DNA of 64,000 nucleotides from Massilia varians (GTDB lineage Bacteria > Pseudomonadota > Gammaproteobacteria > Burkholderiales > Burkholderiaceae_D). Under the pieces are notes generated by a model. The model searched no databases and was not told the origin of the DNA. It was given only the letters and a program-made list of their open reading frames with translations. The translations under genes were made by a program, and so were the position numbers. The DNA is taken from NCBI RefSeq assembly GCF_027923905.1, contig NZ_AP026966.1, positions 248,001-312,000 on the forward strand, in the 5' to 3' direction. Shown one piece after another: positions 36,295 to 44,174 of the stretch. The first letter of the stretch is position 1, and every line of letters starts with the position of its first letter.

Positions 36295-37410
36295 ATGCTT
36301 GTTGGCGTACCAAAAGAGATCAAGAATCACGAATACCGTGTCGGGATGACGCCACCTTCGGTGCGCGAACTGACGTCGCGCGGTGTCGACGTCATCGTGC
36401 AGCAGGGCGCCGGCGAGCAGATCGGGCTGTCGGACGAGCAGTACATGGCGGCCGGTGCAAGCATCGTGGCGAAGGCAGAGGAAATCTTTGCGCGCGCCGA
36501 CATGATCGTCAAGGTCAAGGAACCGCAGCCTCTAGAGTGCGCGATGCTGCGCGAAGGGCAGGTGCTCTACACCTACCTGCACCTGGCGCCCGATCCGGAA
36601 CAGACCGCCGCCCTGGTGAAGTCCGGCGCGGTCTGCATCGCCTACGAGACCATCACCGGCCCGGGCGGCGGATTGCCGCTGCTGGCGCCGATGAGCGAAG
36701 TGGCCGGCCGCATGGCGATCCAGGCCGGCGCTGCGCACCTGGAAAAATCCCGGGGCGGCATGGGCCTGCTGCTGGGCGGCGTGCCGGGTGTCGCCGCCGG
36801 CCACGTGGCGATCATCGGCGCCGGCGTGGTCGGCACCAATGCGCTGCAAATGGCGATCGGCACCGGCGCGCGCGTGACGGTGCTCGACAAGAACGTCGAC
36901 CGCCTGCGCCAGCTGGACCTGGTCTACGGCAACCGCATCTCCACGCTCTATTCCAACGCCCATGCGATCGAGGAAGCGGTGCTGGACGCCGACCTGGTGA
37001 TCGGCGGCGTGCTGGTGCCGGGCGCCGCGGCGCCCAAGCTGGTCACCCGCGACATGATCGCGCGCATGAAGAAGGGCGCGGTGGTGGTGGACGTGGCGAT
37101 CGACCAGGGCGGCTGCTTCGCAAGCTCGCACCCGACCACCCATGCCGACCCGACCTTCGTCGTCGATGGCGTGATTCACTACTGCGTGGCGAACATGCCG
37201 GGCGCGGTGGCACGCACCTCCACCTTCGCGCTCAACAACGCGACCATCGGCCATGCGGTGGCGCTGGCCACCAAGGGCTGGCGCCAGGCCTTGTCGGACG
37301 ACGTCCACCTGCGCAATGGCCTGAACGTCTGCCAGGGCAAGATCACCTACGAAGCCGTCGCGCGCGACCTGAAGTACGACTACGTGCCGGCCGAATCGCT
37401 GCTGGGCTAG
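36295..37410 (+). CDS. ald: alanine dehydrogenase
   Basis: 371 residues, full length. Ald reversibly deaminates L-alanine to pyruvate and ammonia with NAD. It opens MLVGVPKEIKNHEYRVGMTP, with Arg15 and the later Lys (KVKEPQ, about 72-77) in the substrate pocket. The catalytic His lies in YTYLHLAPD (about 92-100). The Rossmann motif is GAGVVGTNALQMAIGTGA (about 174-191). ATG at 36295 has GGAGG 6 nt before it. It overlaps the convergent nucleosidase gene by 4 nt. Its place beside putA suggests an amino-acid catabolism neighbourhood. Confidence 0.96.
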   Translation: MLVGVPKEIKNHEYRVGMTPPSVRELTSRGVDVIVQQGAGEQIGLSDEQYMAAGASIVAKAEEIFARADMIVKVKEPQPLECAMLREGQVLYTYLHLAPDPEQTAALVKSGAVCIAYETITGPGGGLPLLAPMSEVAGRMAIQAGAAHLEKSRGGMGLLLGGVPGVAAGHVAIIGAGVVGTNALQMAIGTGARVTVLDKNVDRLRQLDLVYGNRISTLYSNAHAIEEAVLDADLVIGGVLVPGAAAPKLVTRDMIARMKKGAVVVDVAIDQGGCFASSHPTTHADPTFVVDGVIHYCVANMPGAVARTSTFALNNATIGHAVALATKGWRQALSDDVHLRNGLNVCQGKITYEAVARDLKYDYVPAESLLG

Positions 37411-38174
37411 AGCGGCCTTGCCGCCAGATCCCGGCACACGCGCCGGGTGATGTGAAAAGCATACTGCGCGGCCACCGATGTCACGAATCGCATGAAATCG
37501 GTGGCCGCGTTTTCGTTGGCATTGTCGGACACGGTGCGGATCACGGCGCAGGGCACGTCCAGCTCGTAGCACACCTGCGCCACCGCAGCGCCTTCCATTT
37601 CGACCGCCACCAGGCCGGGAAGGGCGTCGTTGAGCGCGTTCAGGGCCAGGCGATCGTTCATGAACTGGTCGCCGCTCGCCACCAGGCCGCGGTGCACGCG
37701 CGGCTGCGCCAGGCGGAATTCGCGCCGCTCTCCCTCGCTGATCGCGCTGTGCAAGTCCTGCTCGAGGAAGTCATGGGCCGCGCGCGACAGGCGCATCGAC
37801 AGCTGCGGGTCGGGCTGGAAGTGGGTCAGGCCGGTGAGCGGCACCTCGAAACGGGGAAACAGCGGACTGGCATCCATGTCGTGCTGGACCAGGGCTTCCG
37901 CGACCACGATATCGCCGACCTGCACCGTTTTATCCCCGGCGCCGCCCACGCCGGTAAAGAGGATGTGGGTAACTCCGAACTTCTCCACAAGCGTGGTGGC
38001 TGTCATCGCCGCCGCAACCTTGCCAATTCGCGACAGAACGCACACAGCGTCGATTTCCCACAGCTTCCCTGCCCAGTACTCACGCTTGCCATGGATGAGC
38101 TTGGAGGGCCCTTTCAAGGCTTCCACGAGCCCCAGCTGTTCTTCGTACAGCGCGCTGATGATTCCCAGTCGCAT
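37407..38174 (-). CDS. 5'-methylthioadenosine/S-adenosylhomocysteine nucleosidase family protein
   Basis: 255 residues. It opens MRLGIISALYEEQLGLVEAL and has SRIGKVAAAMTATTLVEKFG and LFTGVGGAGDKTVQVGDIVVA, the phosphorylase/nucleosidase fold. The catalytic Glu pair is in AVEMEGAAVAQVCYE and the catalytic Asp in IRTVSDNANE, both near the C-terminus. This enzyme hydrolyses the glycosidic bond of MTA and SAH, feeding methionine salvage and detoxification. It is slightly longer than the Escherichia coli enzyme (232 residues), owing to an extra stretch in the middle. Confidence 0.93.
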   Translation of the reverse strand: MRLGIISALYEEQLGLVEALKGPSKLIHGKREYWAGKLWEIDAVCVLSRIGKVAAAMTATTLVEKFGVTHILFTGVGGAGDKTVQVGDIVVAEALVQHDMDASPLFPRFEVPLTGLTHFQPDPQLSMRLSRAAHDFLEQDLHSAISEGERREFRLAQPRVHRGLVASGDQFMNDRLALNALNDALPGLVAVEMEGAAVAQVCYELDVPCAVIRTVSDNANENAATDFMRFVTSVAAQYAFHITRRVCRDLAARPL

Positions 38175-38201
38175 GTTTTCCTTGTTTTTATTGCGTTTTT
38201 G

Positions 38202-38648
38202 TTATGAAAGCAGCTTGCGGAAGTAGACCACGCGCTCGGTTTCCTCGAATCCGAGCGCCCGATGCATGGCATGGCTCGCCGTATTCTCGAGCAAGGCATC
38301 CGAGGCCATCTCGGTGCAGCCCTGTTTCCTGACCCACTGTTCCGCGGTTTGCACCAGCATGGCAGCGATTCCCTGCCGGCGGAAGGCCGGATCGACATAC
38401 AAACCTTCCAGGAAGCCGACAGGAGACGAGTTGGTGCCGTTGACGACATCCCCGCGCAGCGCGACTTCGATCAGTCCCTGGGGCTCTCCAAGGCTTGAAT
38501 AGGCGAGGAACTGTGCATAACGGCCGGGTTGTGCACACAGTTCCTGCATTTCCCGCAGGTGGTCGGCGCGCTGCGCAGGCCACAGGGCCATGCGCAGCTG
38601 CAGCCAGCCGGCTTGTTCAACGCTTGTGCACGGTTTGATCGAGCTCAT
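38202..38648 (-). CDS. AAC(6')-I-like aminoglycoside N-acetyltransferase (GNAT family)
   Basis: 148 residues, GNAT fold. It resembles chromosomal AAC(6')-I enzymes in many positions: WLQLRMALWP near the N-terminus, VNGTNSSPVGFLEGLYVDP, the acetyl-CoA loop RRQGIAAMLVQTAEQW (R-x-x-G-x-A), the LLENTASHAMHRALGF segment and ETERVVYFRK at the end. AAC(6') enzymes acetylate tobramycin, amikacin and relatives. It has its own start with the origin-like region upstream. Resistance is not shown by sequence alone; the natural substrate could differ. Confidence 0.8.
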   Translation of the reverse strand: MSSIKPCTSVEQAGWLQLRMALWPAQRADHLREMQELCAQPGRYAQFLAYSSLGEPQGLIEVALRGDVVNGTNSSPVGFLEGLYVDPAFRRQGIAAMLVQTAEQWVRKQGCTEMASDALLENTASHAMHRALGFEETERVVYFRKLLS

Positions 38649-38780
38649 GAGGCTGCCAGATTTTACGCTTGAGTGTCCATTTTGCTTGTCTTACGAGCGT
38701 GAGGCCAGTGAAAACCTGATTTTCCTGGTCTTTTCCGGCTTTTCTGGCAGCGCAGTGCTTCACGCTTTTAGTTAACTAAA

Positions 38781-38990
38781 GTTTGTATATAAACTGGTAG
38801 TAGATAGTAAACGCGGCTTCTTCTGTTGATAAGTCAGGTTTACTCCACAGCATCAATGACTTGCAGACGCGTTTACCGGCTGAACAAAGCCTGTGTGAAG
38901 TTTGAACGAAACGTGGACAGTTTTCGCGCGAAGCAGAAATGGTCGCGTTCTGCACATACGATCCTGTGGATATGCCTCGGCTTTTCCACA
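38781..38990. repeat. origin module A
   Basis: Begins GTTTGTATATAAAC, then TGGTAGTAGATAGTAAACGC, then TGTTGATAA (38824-38832, one mismatch to a DnaA box). A GTTTACCGGCTGAACAA block is at its centre. The end has TGTGGATAT (38965-38973) and TTTTCCACA (38982-38990), inverted DnaA-box-like sites 8 bp apart. Confidence 0.8.
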
Positions 38991-39180
38991 AGCGCATCGC
39001 CAACAATGCCTTGAAGAGCGGTTCGACAGGCGATCTGCAGGCAGATGGTGGTCCAGGGAGGATCCTGGCCGACGATGTTGGAGGAGCAGACGGCACACTG
39101 CCTTGGTGATCAACAGGTGGTGGAGCCGGGCGCGGTCGCGACTGGATTCGCGCTGTTGGTTTTGTTGTTGTAGTAAACAA

Positions 39181-39390
39181 GTTTGTATACAAACTGGTAG
39201 TAATAGTAAACGCGCATGTTGCTGTGGATAACAAAGGTTTTCTCCACAACGTCAATGGTTTACGGTCGCGTTAACCGGCTGAACAAGGCTTGTTTTAGAA
39301 CTGGATGAAACTTGGACTATATTTTGGTGGACCGGGTTAACCGGCTGTTCTACACATTCGATCCTGTGGATATCCCAGAGGTTTTCCACA
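39181..39390. repeat. origin module B
   Basis: Begins GTTTGTATACAAAC, a perfect palindrome, then TGGTAGTAATAGTAAACGCG, then TGTGGATAA (39223-39231), a perfect DnaA box in reverse. A GTTAACCGGCTGAACAA block follows. The end has TGTGGATAT (39365-39373) and TTTTCCACA (39382-39390), the same as module A with identical offsets of 184 and 201 from the module start. It starts exactly 400 bp after module A. Confidence 0.82.
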
Positions 39391-39607
39391 GATGAGGTCA
39401 AAATTTGCTGGTTTGCGCGTTTTCCAGGCCGCAGACTTGCAGGTGCGCGTGAACATGCTGGCAGAATCCGGAGAGCGGCGCTCAGGGTATGGCCGCGATA
39501 GTCACGCTGTGGTCGACCCTTGCTACCGTCTGTTGATCGCGAGCCGGTCCGGGTTTGCAGCTGAAGCTGGCAAGCAGGTCGCAGGTGTCGACAGACTGCG
39601 ACGGCGG

Positions 39608-39661
39608 CTAAAAAATTTCGAAAAAATTTTCTACAGCTTTACAATCAAAGTTTGTATACAA
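39608..39661. other. AT-rich tract next to origin module C (duplex-unwinding candidate)
   Basis: CTAAAAAATTTCGAAAAAATTTT-type sequence runs into CTACAGCTTTACAATCAAAG and then GTTTGTATACAA. It is the most A+T-rich stretch in the origin candidate and lies on the side of the trinucleotide run opposite the DnaA box, where strand opening is expected. Confidence 0.55.
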
Positions 39662-39862
39662 CGGTAGTAGTAGTGGTTAACGGCGGCCCTTTTCTGTGGA
39701 CAAGGCGGTTAACGGCTGAAAAATCATTGGTTTACGCACCGTATAAGGCAGTGCAACACTGGCGCGTGGAGACTGCCTGAAAACTGGACAAGTTTTTGGG
39801 CACCCATTAATTCTCCGGTTCTGCACAAAACAGACCTGTGGATATCAAGAGGCTTATCCACA
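39650..39862. repeat. origin module C
   Basis: Begins GTTTGTATACAACGGTAGTA with three clean TAG repeats (GGTAGTAGTAGTGG), then TGTGGACAA (39695-39703, one mismatch to a DnaA box), and a shortened GTTAACGGCTGAA block. The end has TGTGGATAT (39837-39845) and a perfect TTATCCACA (39854-39862), inverted with the same 8-bp spacing. It is the most diverged copy. Confidence 0.78.
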
Positions 39863-39929
39863 GAGGGCCCCTAGACTTCCGTTTACGATCTGGTAAGCTT
39901 GCCTCAACGAATGACGAACGGAGGCTGTG

Positions 39930-40052
39930 GTGGATCTCGATGCGCTGTTTCGTAAGCCTTTGCCACGTGAACCGAAGTGCGGCGGTTCGCGTTCGTTCGG
40001 CCATGACAGTCGTGGCGACGGCGGCAATGGCAACGGCGTGCGGGAACGCTAG
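39930..40052 (+). CDS. possible 40-aa small protein beside the origin candidate
   Basis: A GTG-started frame with GGAGG about 5 nt upstream encodes a basic, Gly-rich peptide, starting VDLDALFRKPLPREPKCGGS and ending NGNGVRER. It ends 2 bp before the first codon of the GMC gene. I know no homologue. The ribosome-binding site and the sudden return of coding-like composition are the only support. Confidence 0.3.
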   Translation: MDLDALFRKPLPREPKCGGSRSFGHDSRGDGGNGNGVRER

Positions 40053-40054
40053 CC

Positions 40055-41643
40055 TTGGAATCTGCCGGCCAGTACGACTACATCATCGTTGGCGGCGGCA
40101 CCTCCGGCTGTGTGCTCGCCAACCGGCTGAGCCGTAATCCGAAGATCGAGGTCTTGCTGGTGGAGGCGGGCGGTCGTGACGATTACCTGTGGATCCACAT
40201 CCCGGTCGGCTACCTGCATTGCATCGGCAATCCGCGCACGGACTGGCTGTTTCGCACCGAGGCCGATCCCGGCCTGCACGGCAGGGCGCTGATCTACCCG
40301 CGGGGCAAGGTGCTGGGCGGTAGTTCGTCGATCAACGGCATGATCTACATGCGTGGCCAGCCGGCGGATTATGCGCGCTGGGCGACGCTGACCGGCGACG
40401 ATTCCTGGTGCTGGGAGCAGGTGCTGCCGCTGTTCAAGCGCAGCGAAGACCACTACCTGGGGGCCAGCGAACTGCATGGCGCCGGCGGCGAATGGCGTGT
40501 CGAAAAGCAGCGGCTGTCGTGGCAGATCCTCGACGCGTTTCGTGAAGCGGCAGCCGAAACCGGTATCCCGAAGATCGATGATCTGAACGCCGGCCGAGGT
40601 GAAGGTTCCGCTTATTTCGACGTCAACCAGCGGCGCGGCATCCGCCTGAATACGGCGAAAGCTTTCCTGAAACCGGCGGCGAAACGGCCCAATTTAACCA
40701 TCATGACCGGCAAGCGAAGCTGTGCACCGGCATTCAGTTCAGCGGCGGCGGCCACATGTACAGGGCGACGGCGCAGCGCGAGACCCTGTTGGCGGCCGGG
40801 GCGGTGGGTTCGCCGCAGCTCCTGCAGCTGTCCGGCATCGGCGCGGCGGAAGATCTGCAGCGCCACGGCATCGCGTCGGTGATGGACTTGCCCGGCGTCG
40901 GCGCCAACCTGCAGGACCACCTGCAGCTGCGCATGATCTTCAAGGTCCAGGGCGTGCGGACCCTGAATACGCGCGCCACCAACTGGTTCGGCAAGACGCT
41001 GATCGGACTGGAATATGCGTGTTTCCGCAGCGGACCAATGTCGATGGCGCCATCGCAACTGGGCGCATTTGCCAAGTCCTCGCCGGATCTGGCGGCGGCG
41101 AATCTGCAGTACCACGTCCAGCCTCTGTCGCTGGACAAGTTCGGCGATCCGCTGCACCGCTTCCCGGCATTTACCGCGAGCGTCTGCAACCTGCAGCCGA
41201 CATCAACCGGGCAGGTCGGTATCGTATCCGCCGACAGTTACGCGCCGCCCAGGATCACGCCGAACTACCTGAGTACCGAGGCCGACCGCACAACCGCCGC
41301 CGCGGCGCTGGCATTGACGCGCCGGATCGTGGCGGCGCCGGCACTGGCGAAATACCGCCCCGAAGAGTTCATGCCCGGCCCGCAATACCAGAGCGAAGAA
41401 GAACTGGCCCATGCGGCAGGTCTGGTCGGCACCACGATTTTCCATCCGGTCGGCACCTGCCGCATGGGACGGGCAGATGATCCGCTGGCCGTGGTCGACA
41501 GCCGCCTGCGGGTACGCGGCGTCGAAAAATTGCGCGTGGTCGATGCCTCGATCATGCCCTTTATAACATCCGGGAACACCAATTCCCCGACCATCATGAT
41601 TGCGGAAAAAGCCGCGCAGGACATCCTCGCGCACCAGGCTTGA
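40055..41643 (+). pseudogene. GMC-family (choline dehydrogenase-like) oxidoreductase, frameshifted
   Basis: The first frame, from a TTG at 40055, encodes the FAD-binding half: YDYIIVGGGTSGCVLANRLS, VLLVEAGG and the GMC signature GKVLGGSSSINGMIYMRG. After NLTIMTGK near 40715 the phase is lost. From about 40720 another frame gives CTGIQFSGGGHMYRATAQRE, LLAAGAVGSPQLLQLSGIG and, at the end, TTIFHPVGTCRMGR with the catalytic His and the closing SGNTNSPTIMIAEKAA. Around the break a few residues also seem missing. Intact it would be about 530 residues and oxidise an alcohol. Either a pseudogene or a sequence error. Confidence 0.8.
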
Positions 41644-41678
41644 TTCCGTCCACATGTCATCTCCCTTGAAAGGCAGCG

Positions 41679-42230
41679 ATGAGCACTGCAATCTTCAAAC
41701 GTGGCGCTGCAAGCCGCATGTGCGCCGTCCTGGCGCTGAACTTGATTGGCATCTCCGCCAGTTATGCCTGCAGGACGCCACCGTCCCAGCAGCTAGTGAC
41801 GCCTGAACAGCAAATTGCGATGGCGACGGATGTGTCTGTCGCCAGGGTGGTCAAGGCGACGCCTTCTCCACTCCCTGCCAATGGCAGGCGTTCTTCGGTA
41901 GAGTACGAGTTCGAGGTGCTGGAGCGCATCGCGGGAGCCGCCGACCCACGTTTCACGCTCGTTGGCGCGACCGGACAGACGCGCACCGGGCCTGACTCGA
42001 GCGACCACAGCGATGAGGAATTCTGGGAACGCGGCGGCGGACGCCTCCATAACGACTCGGACTGCATGCTGAGGCCGGACTTCACGCTTGGCGAAACCTA
42101 CCTGGTTTTCCGCGGCAGTCCGCCGACCTGGCGTAGCTTCAAGCACATCGCATCCGTCGGTGGCAAGCCGCATCCCGACGACCGCTGGCTGGCGTATGTA
42201 AAGGCGAAACTGACGGAAGCGCAGAAATAG
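41679..42230 (+). CDS. hypothetical exported protein
   Basis: 183 residues. The N-terminus has a signal-peptide shape, with MCAVLALNLIGISASYA before CRTPPSQQ, suggesting signal peptidase I cleavage after ASYA, which would leave Cys at the mature N-terminus. The lipobox rule is not met. A second Cys lies in HNDSDCMLRPDF, so one disulphide is possible. It has no domain that I recognise. AAAGG precedes the ATG by 5 nt. Codon use is like the neighbours. Confidence 0.65.
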   Translation: MSTAIFKRGAASRMCAVLALNLIGISASYACRTPPSQQLVTPEQQIAMATDVSVARVVKATPSPLPANGRRSSVEYEFEVLERIAGAADPRFTLVGATGQTRTGPDSSDHSDEEFWERGGGRLHNDSDCMLRPDFTLGETYLVFRGSPPTWRSFKHIASVGGKPHPDDRWLAYVKAKLTEAQK

Positions 42231-42336
42231 TCCGCGGTCTTGCGGCAGGGACCAGGCCTTTGAGCCGGTATAAGTACATCATGATATTGTTGGGTAACTC
42301 GGTGCGCTGCGCGAGCCCATTGCATGTGGAGCGGAC

Positions 42337-43158
42337 ATGAATCTGGAATCCCATTACGTCGACGTACACGGCCTGCGCATGCATTACGTCAGCGCGGGCG
42401 AAGGCCCGGCCGTGATCCTGATGCACGGCTTTCCGGACACCCATGCGATCTGGCGTCTCCAGATCCCCGTGCTGGCTAAACAAGGGTTTCGGGTCATCGC
42501 GCCCGACATGCGCGGCTACGGCAAGACCGATGCGCCACCGTCCACCGGCGCCTACGCGATCGAGTTCCTGTGCGCCGACATCATCGGTCTCATGGACCGG
42601 CTCGGCCTGGAAAAGGCCTCGCTCGTGGGTCACGACTGGGGCGGGCTGGTTGGCTGGCAGCTGTGCATGAATGCCCCGCAGCGCTTCGAGCGTTTCGTCG
42701 CCCTGTCCACCGGGCACCCGGCGGCGATCGCCCACGCCGGCGTCACCCAGCAGATGCGCTTCTGGTACATCCTGGGTTTCCTGATGCCGGTGGTGGCCGA
42801 ACATGCGATCCGCGCCAACGACTGGTTCTTCCTGCGCCAGATGACGCGCCGCCCGGAACAGGTGGCGATCTGGCGCGCGGCGCTGGAGCCGGAAGGGCGC
42901 CTGACGGCGGCCCTGAACTACTACCGCGCTAACCTCAAGCTGGGCCGGCCGCATCACTGGCGCCCGGTCGAGGTGCCGGTGATGGGCGTCTGGAGCGACC
43001 GCGACCCGGCGCTGGGCGAAAAGCAGATGCTAGACTCGCTCCACCACTGCCGCGCCGGTTTCCGCTATGAGCGTCTGAGCGGGGCAGGGCACTGGATGCA
43101 GCTGTCGGCGACCGAGCGCCTGAATGCACTGCTGCTCGACTTCTTGCGACCATCCTAG
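42337..43158 (+). CDS. α/β-hydrolase, epoxide hydrolase-like
   Basis: 273 residues of the α/β-hydrolase fold. The oxyanion motif is LMHGFPDTHAIW (H-G-F-P). The nucleophile is Asp near 100 in GHDWGGLVGW, as in soluble epoxide hydrolases and haloalkane dehalogenases. SDRDPAL (near 222) supplies the acid and GAGHWMQL (His near 252) the base. H-G-F-P with a G-H-D-W-G nucleophile elbow favours epoxide hydrolase, although the substrate is unknown. Two cap tyrosines can be guessed in the 140-200 region but are not certain. Confidence 0.85.
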   Translation: MNLESHYVDVHGLRMHYVSAGEGPAVILMHGFPDTHAIWRLQIPVLAKQGFRVIAPDMRGYGKTDAPPSTGAYAIEFLCADIIGLMDRLGLEKASLVGHDWGGLVGWQLCMNAPQRFERFVALSTGHPAAIAHAGVTQQMRFWYILGFLMPVVAEHAIRANDWFFLRQMTRRPEQVAIWRAALEPEGRLTAALNYYRANLKLGRPHHWRPVEVPVMGVWSDRDPALGEKQMLDSLHHCRAGFRYERLSGAGHWMQLSATERLNALLLDFLRPS

Positions 43159-43175
43159 CGGCGTGCCGGCATGTA

Positions 43176-43200
43176 CTCATTGTTGCGTCGCAACAATGAG
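43176..43200. terminator. perfect 11-bp hairpin after the α/β-hydrolase gene
   Basis: CTCATTGTTGC and GCAACAATGAG around a GTC loop, 18 bp past the stop codon. No T-run follows, so it could be a Rho-independent-like end, a 3'-end protecting hairpin, or a protein-binding site. Confidence 0.45.
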
Positions 43201-43316
43201 CGCGGATCCGCTGTGAACCCGAGCTGGGCAAACGCTTCTCTTCTCCCGGCTGCTTAATGCCTGAAGGATGCGGCTGCCGTACAATGCAGCCTCTGCATTC
43301 CTCCCACGTTTTCCCC

Positions 43317-44087
43317 ATGATTGATTTTGCTTGGCTCGGCGTCGCGGCTTTCACCGCCGGCCTGGTCGATGCCGTTGTCGGTGGCGGCGGCCTGATCCAG
43401 ATTCCCGCGATTTTCTCTGTTCTGCCGAAAGAGGTTCCCGCGACCCTGTTGGGGACGAACAAGTTCGCCAGCATCTTCGGCACCAGTGCCGCAGCCGTGA
43501 ATTACGCGCGACGCGTGCGGGTAGCCTGGAGCACCGCCGCACCGGCGGCACTGGCGGCTTTCGCACTGTCCTTTGCCGGCGCCTGGACGGTCACGCGGGT
43601 GCCGGCCGATTTTGTACGTACGCTGCTGCCGATCATCCTGGTAGCGGTGGCGGTGTACACCTTCAAGAAAAAGGACCTCGGATCGGTGCATGCGCCGGTG
43701 CACAGCGGTCTGGCTGAGCGTTACTGGGCGATCGGCATCGGCGCCGCGATCGGATTTTATGATGGTTTCTTCGGCCCGGGCACCGGCAGCTTCCTGATCT
43801 TCCTGTTCGTGCGCTTCTTCGGTTTCGATTTCCTGAGCGCCTCGGCGGCGGCGAAGATCGTCAACGTTGCCTGTAACTTCTCGGCCTTGCTCTGGTTCGG
43901 CTACAGCGGCCACTTGCTGTGGCAGCTCGGCTTGATGATGGCGGCATGCCAGGTGGCCGGTTCGCTGATCGGCACCAGGCTGGCACTGAAGCATGGCAGT
44001 GGTTTCGTACGCAAGCTGTTCCTGGTCGTGGTGTCGGGATTGATCCTCAAGACCGCCTACGATGCCTTCACCAAGATTGGTTGGTGA
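43317..44087 (+). CDS. TSUP (TauE/SafE) family permease
   Basis: 256 residues with about eight hydrophobic segments. TSUP proteins transport sulphite, sulphonates or other small anions. Family marks are AGLVDAVVGGGGLIQIPAIF at the N-terminus (the G-G-G-G-L loop), LLGTNKFASIFGTS, and the second repeat FYDGFFGPGTGSFLIFLFV, with ASAAAKIVNVACNFSAL. ATG at 43317 matches the usual start; an in-frame start 60 nt up adds a Cys-rich leader unlike the family. A terminator follows, flanked by parS-like sites. Confidence 0.9.
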   Translation: MIDFAWLGVAAFTAGLVDAVVGGGGLIQIPAIFSVLPKEVPATLLGTNKFASIFGTSAAAVNYARRVRVAWSTAAPAALAAFALSFAGAWTVTRVPADFVRTLLPIILVAVAVYTFKKKDLGSVHAPVHSGLAERYWAIGIGAAIGFYDGFFGPGTGSFLIFLFVRFFGFDFLSASAAAKIVNVACNFSALLWFGYSGHLLWQLGLMMAACQVAGSLIGTRLALKHGSGFVRKLFLVVVSGLILKTAYDAFTKIGW

Positions 44088-44088
44088 T

Positions 44089-44104
44089 TGTTCCACGTGA
44101 AACA
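44089..44104. promoter_or_regulatory. parS: parS site 1 (TGTTCCACGTGAAACA)
   Basis: Exact match to the ParB-binding consensus TGTTNCACGTGAAACA. It begins 1 bp after the TSUP stop codon and lies 2.9 kb before parA. Confidence 0.93.
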
Positions 44105-44108
44105 GCAC

Positions 44109-44131
44109 AGCCGGGTTCGCCCGGCTTTTTT
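44109..44131 (+). terminator. Rho-independent terminator of the TSUP gene
   Basis: AGCCGGG / CCCGGCT stem with a TTCG loop and six T, placed between parS sites 1 and 2. Confidence 0.9.
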
Positions 44132-44136
44132 ATTTT

Positions 44137-44152
44137 TGTTTCACGTGGAACG
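44137..44152. promoter_or_regulatory. parS: parS-like site 2 (TGTTTCACGTGGAACG)
   Basis: Its reverse complement CGTTCCACGTGAAACA matches the parS consensus at all but the first position. It is 32 bp past the end of site 1. Confidence 0.82.
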
Positions 44153-44174
44153 TTCTGATGAGCTCGATGTTAAA

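Larger units (their letters stand above)
38768..39865. other. candidate chromosomal replication origin (oriC) with three repeated modules
   Basis: About 1.1 kb of non-coding DNA between the acetyltransferase and GMC genes. It contains three diverged copies of a ~210-bp module, starting at 38781, 39181 and 39650. Nine DnaA-box-like 9-mers are arranged identically in each module. Next to the inner box lies an AT-rich palindrome and a TAG-type trinucleotide run, the order of known bacterial unwinding elements. mnmG, parAB, parS-like sites and the atp operon lie close by to the right. dnaA is not in the window. Origin function is inferred. Confidence 0.7.

Noticed and set aside
39392..39667. 91-codon frame inside the origin candidate
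   Set aside because: Runs across spacer and module C, has no ribosome-binding site and no protein-like features; the DNA repeat pattern explains the sequence better.
38768..39865. CRISPR array or prophage attachment region
   Set aside because: Only three long, diverged modules with uneven spacing and no short identical repeats, no cas or integrase genes nearby.
38768..39865. Plasmid-type iteron origin
   Set aside because: No rep gene, and the surroundings are housekeeping chromosomal genes (mnmG, parAB, atp).
43176..43200. Strong Rho-independent terminator
   Set aside because: The stem is perfect but no T-run follows on either strand; kept only as a low-confidence hairpin.
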